Shown here piece after piece: positions 59,169 to 64,000 of a stretch of 64,000 bases of DNA. The stretch's first letter is position 1, and every line of letters starts with the position of its first letter. Origin of the DNA: Branchiostoma floridae (taxonomy: Eukaryota > Chordata > Leptocardii > Amphioxiformes > Branchiostomatidae). The stretch spans positions 6,656,976-6,720,975 of the forward strand of contig NC_049990.1 in NCBI RefSeq assembly GCF_000003815.2, written 5' to 3'. The notes beneath the pieces were generated by a model, which saw only the letters and a program-made list of their open reading frames with translations, did not search any database and was not told the DNA's origin. The position numbers and the translations under genes are program-made.

Positions 59169-59307
59169 GGAAGAATGCCACTGCGGCCGAACTCGAACCT
59201 GAAGATGCGCCCTGACGAGTCGGAGGTGGAGTGGGTGGAGAGAATACGGACTTGGTACAAGGCCATGTGGAAGAGTGAGAAAGAAATCGACGATAGACGT
59301 AGGAGAG
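59126..59307 (+). CDS. Death-domain gene, exon a
   Basis: The frame is fixed by the next exon. The donor GTAAGC follows RRRR plus one base. The acceptor choice (AG at 59124-59125 after a T-rich tract) is uncertain; coding from ATG 59175 is the minimum. The upstream half overlaps the last unit of a 78-bp tandem array. Confidence 0.6.
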
Positions 59308-62300
59308 GTAAGCACTGTTTCATAGAATATCACATATAGTACGACTGTTAGCCTAGCTAGTAAACAAACACAGATCGTCTCCGTATCTAAAGTTATCCGT
59401 ATCTTACTTTGTCTGTATAACCTAGTTCGAAATACAAATCTCATGTATCGATAAACGTAATGCTGTTTAATATTGTACAGTTACCATGGCTATATCTAGC
59501 CTTTGATACTGAGCCTCCGGCTAGTTGGGTAGCCCAGGCTATATTCCTCTTTATACAGCCACTATAAATCAAATAAAATAAGAATCTCTCACGTTATATA
59601 GATTTGGAGTTTGCAGAGGATATCATACAGAACATTTACTTAGGCCGTGTTGATTTGACTATATCGATGACGACTTCTTTTGGGAACCCCCAAGCTGGTG
59701 CGAGCGTGTGAATGAAAACTAAATTTAAATGTAAGACGTAAGATGTTTCACAAAAGACCGTACAAGTCAAGTACTGGTCGTCGCATCACACACAAAGTAT
59801 TTTATATTCTTATTCTCTTGAAGCCGGTCAATTTGGACTGTATGTTGTGCGGTAATATAGCAATTGGCTGAATACCAACGTCCTACACAGAGAAAGATGC
59901 GACAATGATAGATATATATGTATATACAGCAATGTCTTCTTCCTGGCATTTGCCGGAAGCAAGTGTCTTGGTGCCGGGCGGTGTCAACAACAAGTGGTAG
60001 ATGCCAGCGACATAACGATCTATCGAGATAGTCTCACGTTTCAAAACATTCACACATTTCACTTCTATGTTGCTATTTCTTTCTATTTGTCCAAGTCATC
60101 TTCGGGATTTATAGTACATGTATATAGGTTTGACGTCAAAGTAACAAAAGCCAAATAGATATTTCTTATGAAAATTGAATCTTGGGCTAAGCAAACATAT
60201 TTCTGCTACGTCGCTACACAGTTCGTTCAAACAGTGCCACATCATAAATGTTTCTCATTGATTCTCATTGTCCAATGTACGTAGGTTCTGCTGACAGAAC
60301 TGCATCAGTCCGTTTTTAAACGTTGTTATTGTTGTCTGCTGTATCTGCCTGGCAGATCTATAGGCAGCCACGGAGTCTGATGGAGACAGCATAACTGAAG
60401 AATGATTTGTTGCATAATTTGCTGAGCTAAGGCCAAGGTTTCCACTATCGCCATGAGACATCTAGCAATATAAATTGCAAGTCAACAGAAATTATCTTTG
60501 TGTCAGCGTCTCGTAATCTTACCTTAAAATGTCTTGCATTTCCTGACGTTCATCTGACGTGAACACTCGTCGCCGAGAAGCCAACCAGTTCAGCTCGAAA
60601 TTTCTAGAGGGCAATTTACAAATAGACGAGGAGTAGCCATAGGCATATGCATGCATGGTGGTCGACACGTTGGCAGGCAGATACCAGAAATCGTTGCAAT
60701 TCGTCTTCCGTATTTGGACGTACTACTTTAATGACCGATCACAATGAAGGAACCCGGTGGAAATGGAACCTGACGTCAACATGGCAGTTCAATTTCAGGA
60801 CAAAGCATTTAGCTTTTCTGAGCTGTGGCTGTTTCTAAACTTGCTGCCGCTATCTTGAGGTGTCACTTTGATGAATTAAGACCTTTGTGCAGACATGTAT
60901 TTGGCCCATTGGGCTAAGTACAGGTCACAAAAAAGGAAAGTTTTCAAATACATAATAGATAAAGTTACAAGCTAGTATGATCTACATGCAGTACGCGGAG
61001 TCGGCCACTTTCCTTGTAAGGCAACACTGATTTGATATTATCCGCTGGGCATTTAAAAAAATATGTGAGCGTGCGTAGAATTGTTGGGCAAGAAATGTTG
61101 CCTTCAATATGAAATCTAAGTGGTCAGAAAGGTTGAACGAATTATCAAACACACATAACATTGTTTACAAAACAATGAATGCCTTGCTTTTTCTTCTTTG
61201 ACATATTTTTTACGCTAGAATACTTCGCTCATTCTCATTTTCGGCTGTTTGCCGTGAAATGAGTTTTCAAGAAGTGCCGTAACATAGAATGTGCGGGTTA
61301 TAACAGGTACTTGTTGTTTTTCAGAGTTGAAAGCTGTGACACAGAGTATTGGTGACTACTTCAGAAGAGCGAAGAGACTAGGTGGGTATCAGTAGACATC
61401 TACCGACGATCGATGTCAAGCGGAGTTCTACTCTTAGTTGTACTCCTGGTTCCGATTGGTTGGTAATTGGTAGAACCCGGTTCAATCCCGGGAAGGGCAT
61501 CTTGGTTGGAGTTGCACCCGTCTTGGAAGGGACGAAACAGCAAGGCCTAGGACACTTGCAGCATTATATGACACGAACTTGGCACTATAAGCTTCTGAAC
61601 AAAACGAACGGACGAAGACGTCACACCCTTCACCTTGTTTGAACCTAGAAAAGGGGACTTCTTTATACAGTATTGACGACTTCTTCTCGAGGGTGAAGAG
61701 ATTAAGTAGGTATATGTATAAAGCCATCAATTTGAGGATTGCCGACGCCGCGTACTGCGGCTTATTTCAACTTCTTAAAATACAAATGGGCCAAATCCAC
61801 AGAGATACCACGGTACTGACAAGGCATCTATGGGGAAAGAAAGAATGTCTTAATACAGCGTTGTCAACAGAATACGTAAGCCCACCAAAGTGTGGTCTCA
61901 TTTTATACTAGGTTCTTATCAACACAACCCTGAGATTTTATCTGCCGATGGCAAGGGAACCTTTCGGATACCTCCCTCTGGGCTTCATGACCTCAGATAC
62001 TCCTTACAACAGAGTCCAGTCATCACATCTCAATACGACAAGGAGTAGTCTAGTAAATACGCAATGGTAACAGTACAGTTACAAATGTACTAGATTTTGG
62101 CGACGGTCAAACCAAGGAGCTTTTATCAGCTGATAAAAGCTCCTCGGTCAAACGCTTCAGTTTTTTTTTTATTTCTGCTGTAGTGAACCAACAAATACAG
62201 TTTATAATTAGCAATGTAAAACATGAAATGCAGCAGGGCATTGGTATTTTCATCGTGTACCAAACACCTATCCACATACCAAATATCGTAATCCATCAAA

Positions 62301-63546
62301 CGGTTCTTGTGTTATGCTATAACAATCCAGAAACACAAACACAGACAGACACACCCAGAAAAATATCTCCATTTTCCATGGAGTGAATGAGAAGGCATGG
62401 AAAAACGGACGGGTATAATAATCGGAAACATATCATTGTTCCAATAGGCCTTGGGATAACAGTTAAAAAGTTACTGAAAAGTCGCCAGATAAAAGACTTT
62501 GGTTGTGCAGATAGAAACCCAGTATATATTGATTTTCCAATCTGACTTTACCATTGACGGGTGGTTTCAATTAGTTTTGGAATCATCTGCTTAAAACATT
62601 GTTTCTCGTCCACCAGGCGTGTCTTGGGTGCCGATGGCGGCGGAGTTGGGCCTGACTCCCGTAGACGTCGCCGTCATCAAGACAGACTCCAGAGACATAC
62701 ATGAACAGGTTAGGGTCATTACAAATATTGTTATGGACAAGGAGATGGCTTCTCCACGATACCAGGTACTTTTTGTGCCCTCATAAAGACATGTTTGATT
62801 TAAACTACTTCTCTCTGCCATGTCTGCCTTCGATGGTTGCACTAGAATGAACCGAATTTGGCGTATTGTCTACTGTCCTTGGTGCTGATTGTCTCTCCAC
62901 CAGCCTCCCCGGGCGGAATGTTTTCATGTAATGCAATAGACTTCTATGGAAGACACAATGTACATACTGGATTTTTTGCTTCCTTCCTTAATCATATGGC
63001 ATTCAAAAGCAGGATGATACATTCTATCCAGTGGTACCGCTGATATGGGCTATATGAAATTACTTGAATACGGCGCCGTTGTGTATTTGTTTGTTGCATG
63101 TTTGTTGAAAAAAAAAATATCTTAAAAAGTTCAACAATGCAGATCCAATATAGCGTAATTTCTCATATGGTCCGCCATCTTTGATTTTGACTTATGACGT
63201 CATAACATTAGCATATCTTCGTCTGTTCCCTGCCCAGATCGAGAGAGTGATCTACCAGTGGCGTTACTACATGGTCATGGACGGCTTCAGCATGAACATC
63301 ACGGTAGACTCCCTCATCGACTTCCTCGAGGAGTCCTTGGTTTTCTACGACCTTCTGGACTATCTCAACAAGACGGCTTTCAAGACGATCGGGAAGACGT
63401 GGGTACCGAAGTACGAGGTCCCGCCGCGCAGACAGTCGCAGGACGTCATAAACGTGGCCGCCGTGGGAGCGACATACAGATCCGGCAGTACGGCCAGCGT
63501 GGACTCTACTGCCTCGACCGACAGCGACCTCGAGGCTGACATCTAG
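59126..63546 (+). CDS. Death-domain protein, 3' four exons (5' part unresolved)
   Basis: Four exons splice cleanly: about 59126-59307, 61325-61381, 62617-62708 and 63238-63546. Phases are 1, 1 and 0. From the first in-frame ATG (59175) the product is 196 residues. An acidic/basic helix (SEVEWVERIRTWYKAMWK, then EKEIDDRRRRELK) leads into GVSWVPMAAELGLTPVDVAV, followed by DIHEQIERVIYQWRYYMVMD and VDSLIDFLEES (about residues 64-140). That is the six-helix death-domain pattern: Trp, LA-x-LGL, D-x-x-x-I, EQ and a central W. The tail is Ser/Thr-rich (GSTASVDSTASTDSDLEAD). Death domains mediate homotypic assembly in apoptosis and NF-kB signalling; partner and pathway cannot be named from this sequence. 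The true start may lie in an upstream exon, since the frame stays open to an acceptor at 59124-59125. No polyadenylation signal is seen before the window ends. Confidence is high for the domain and moderate for the 5' end. Confidence 0.78.
59640..59730 (+). mobile_element. Left-end fragment of MITE family A
   Basis: TAGGCCGTGTTGATTTGACT and GGTGCGAGCGTGTGAATGAA, in an intron of the death-domain gene. Confidence 0.65.
61017..61275 (+). mobile_element. MITE family A, diverged copy
   Basis: GCAACACTGATTTGATATTA at left, then TGTTGCCTTCAATATGAAAT and CTAAGTGG-CAG-AAGGTTGAAC as in 48172-49008. Lies in the intron before exon b; the right end is truncated. Confidence 0.7.
61325..61381 (+). CDS. Death-domain gene, exon b (57 nt)
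   Basis: Acceptor TGTTTTTCAG, donor GTGGGT. It encodes ELKAVTQSIGDYFRRAKRL plus one base, a helix leading into the death domain. It was found by reading for phase-compatible splice sites. A degenerate second copy lies at about 61667-61709. Confidence 0.75.
61659..61709 (+). pseudogene. Degenerate duplicate of death-domain exon b
   Basis: TATACAG then TATTGACGACTTCTTCTCGA and GGGTGAAGAGATTAAG parallels exon b (AGTATTGGTGACTACTTCAG, AGCGAAGAGACTAG). The encoded ID-F-RVKRL parallels IGDYFRRAKRL. Splicing straight from exon a would shift the frame into a stop, so it is probably not used in that way. Confidence 0.55.
62617..62708 (+). CDS. Death-domain gene, exon c
   Basis: Acceptor CGTCCACCAG, donor GTTAGG; 92 nt. 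It encodes GVSWVPMAAELGLTPVDVAV and then IKTDSRDIHEQ, helices 1-3 of the death domain. Confidence 0.85.
63238..63546 (+). CDS. Death-domain gene, terminal exon
   Basis: Acceptor TTCCCTGCCCAG, stop TAG at 63544-63546. It encodes IERVIYQWRYYMVMDG through the last death-domain helices (VFYDLLDYL), then a Pro/Arg and Ser/Thr-rich tail ending DLEADI. Confidence 0.88.
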   Translation: MERVIYQWRYYMVMDGFSMNITVDSLIDFLEESLVFYDLLDYLNKTAFKTIGKTWVPKYEVPPRRQSQDVINVAAVGATYRSGSTASVDSTASTDSDLEADI

Positions 63547-64000
63547 AGAGTGAACTGATGATGCACTTACAGCACAGCAAAACAGCATCAATACAATGTC
63601 CCCCGCCCATGAGGTGACACCAAACGCCCATGAGGTGACCCTTAAAACTGTAGTAAAATTGGCCCAACAGGGAGACTAGTTTTGCCATCAACGTTTGACG
63701 GCAATAGAGTCGCATGTTGGCCAATTTTTACACTTCTTCCAGCAACCCAAGGAGACTACAAGACGCTACAAAAAGGAAGTTTCATCTAGTTCTTATTGCA
63801 AACTAGATTCAATAATACATTTGTACTAGTATTTGGTGCACTGTAAAAAATGCCAGGCCAGGAATGTTGACAAGTATCAAGAGCCGTCAATGTTATTGTG
63901 GTACCTCCAACTCTAGTTAGTGGAGCTGTGAAGCAATAATGCCCAAGCTTGCTAAGGAATGTTCCAGTGAAATAATTGAGGCAGATATCTTGTTACTACT
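63547..64000. other. 3' flank of the death-domain gene
   Basis: No AATAAA or ATTAAA signal seen up to the window end. CCCATGAGGTGAC is duplicated at 63606 and 63628. Confidence 0.4.

Overview
This is eukaryotic, most likely invertebrate-chordate, DNA. Coding sequence is sparse and split by GT-AG introns, and microsatellites, tRNA-derived SINEs, a LINE remnant and many short inverted-repeat (MITE-like) insertions fill the rest. The four recognisable genes (GK5, an AUNIP-like gene, PID1, FAM43) are animal genes with vertebrate counterparts, one copy each here. Together with abundant ACATGTA and TAACGTTA words and an abundance of death-domain genes known in that lineage, this suggests a lancelet (Branchiostoma). 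That assignment is inference; I could not search a database.

Layout. 1-5591 (minus): first three coding exons of glycerol kinase 5, with the rest beyond the left edge; its introns hold a 5'-truncated LINE, a SINE fragment, a 1.05-kb foldback element with a 10-bp target duplication, and tRNA-like sequences. 6373-8071 (plus): a divergent, complete AUNIP-like gene of three coding exons whose protein carries four copies of a short motif. 8.4-25.2 kb: long non-coding tract with dispersed repeats, a full-length SINE and a GC-rich patch. 25308-26153 (plus): PID1, a phosphotyrosine-binding (PTB) adaptor, in one coding exon. 26.2-35.5 kb: non-coding, with an interstitial telomere-like tract, two foldback elements and duplicated (TG)n blocks. 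35598-36632 (plus): FAM43, a second PTB protein in one exon. 36728-36827: an assembly gap of 100 N. 37-58 kb: no convincing gene, but dense in MITEs, a 50-bp satellite derived from the end of an inverted-repeat element, and a GC-rich foldback element. 59126-63546 (plus): the last four exons of a death-domain gene, preceded by a 78-bp tandem array.

The genes do not form an operon-like unit. GK5 is a metabolic kinase, the AUNIP-like protein is probably a DNA-repair/centrosome factor, PID1 and FAM43 are related PTB proteins, and the death-domain protein is probably a signalling adaptor. The most noteworthy items are the motif expansion in the AUNIP-like protein, the linkage of two PTB genes, the death-domain exons with their flanking tandem array, and several non-autonomous element families with readable target-site duplications, including one MITE nested inside another.
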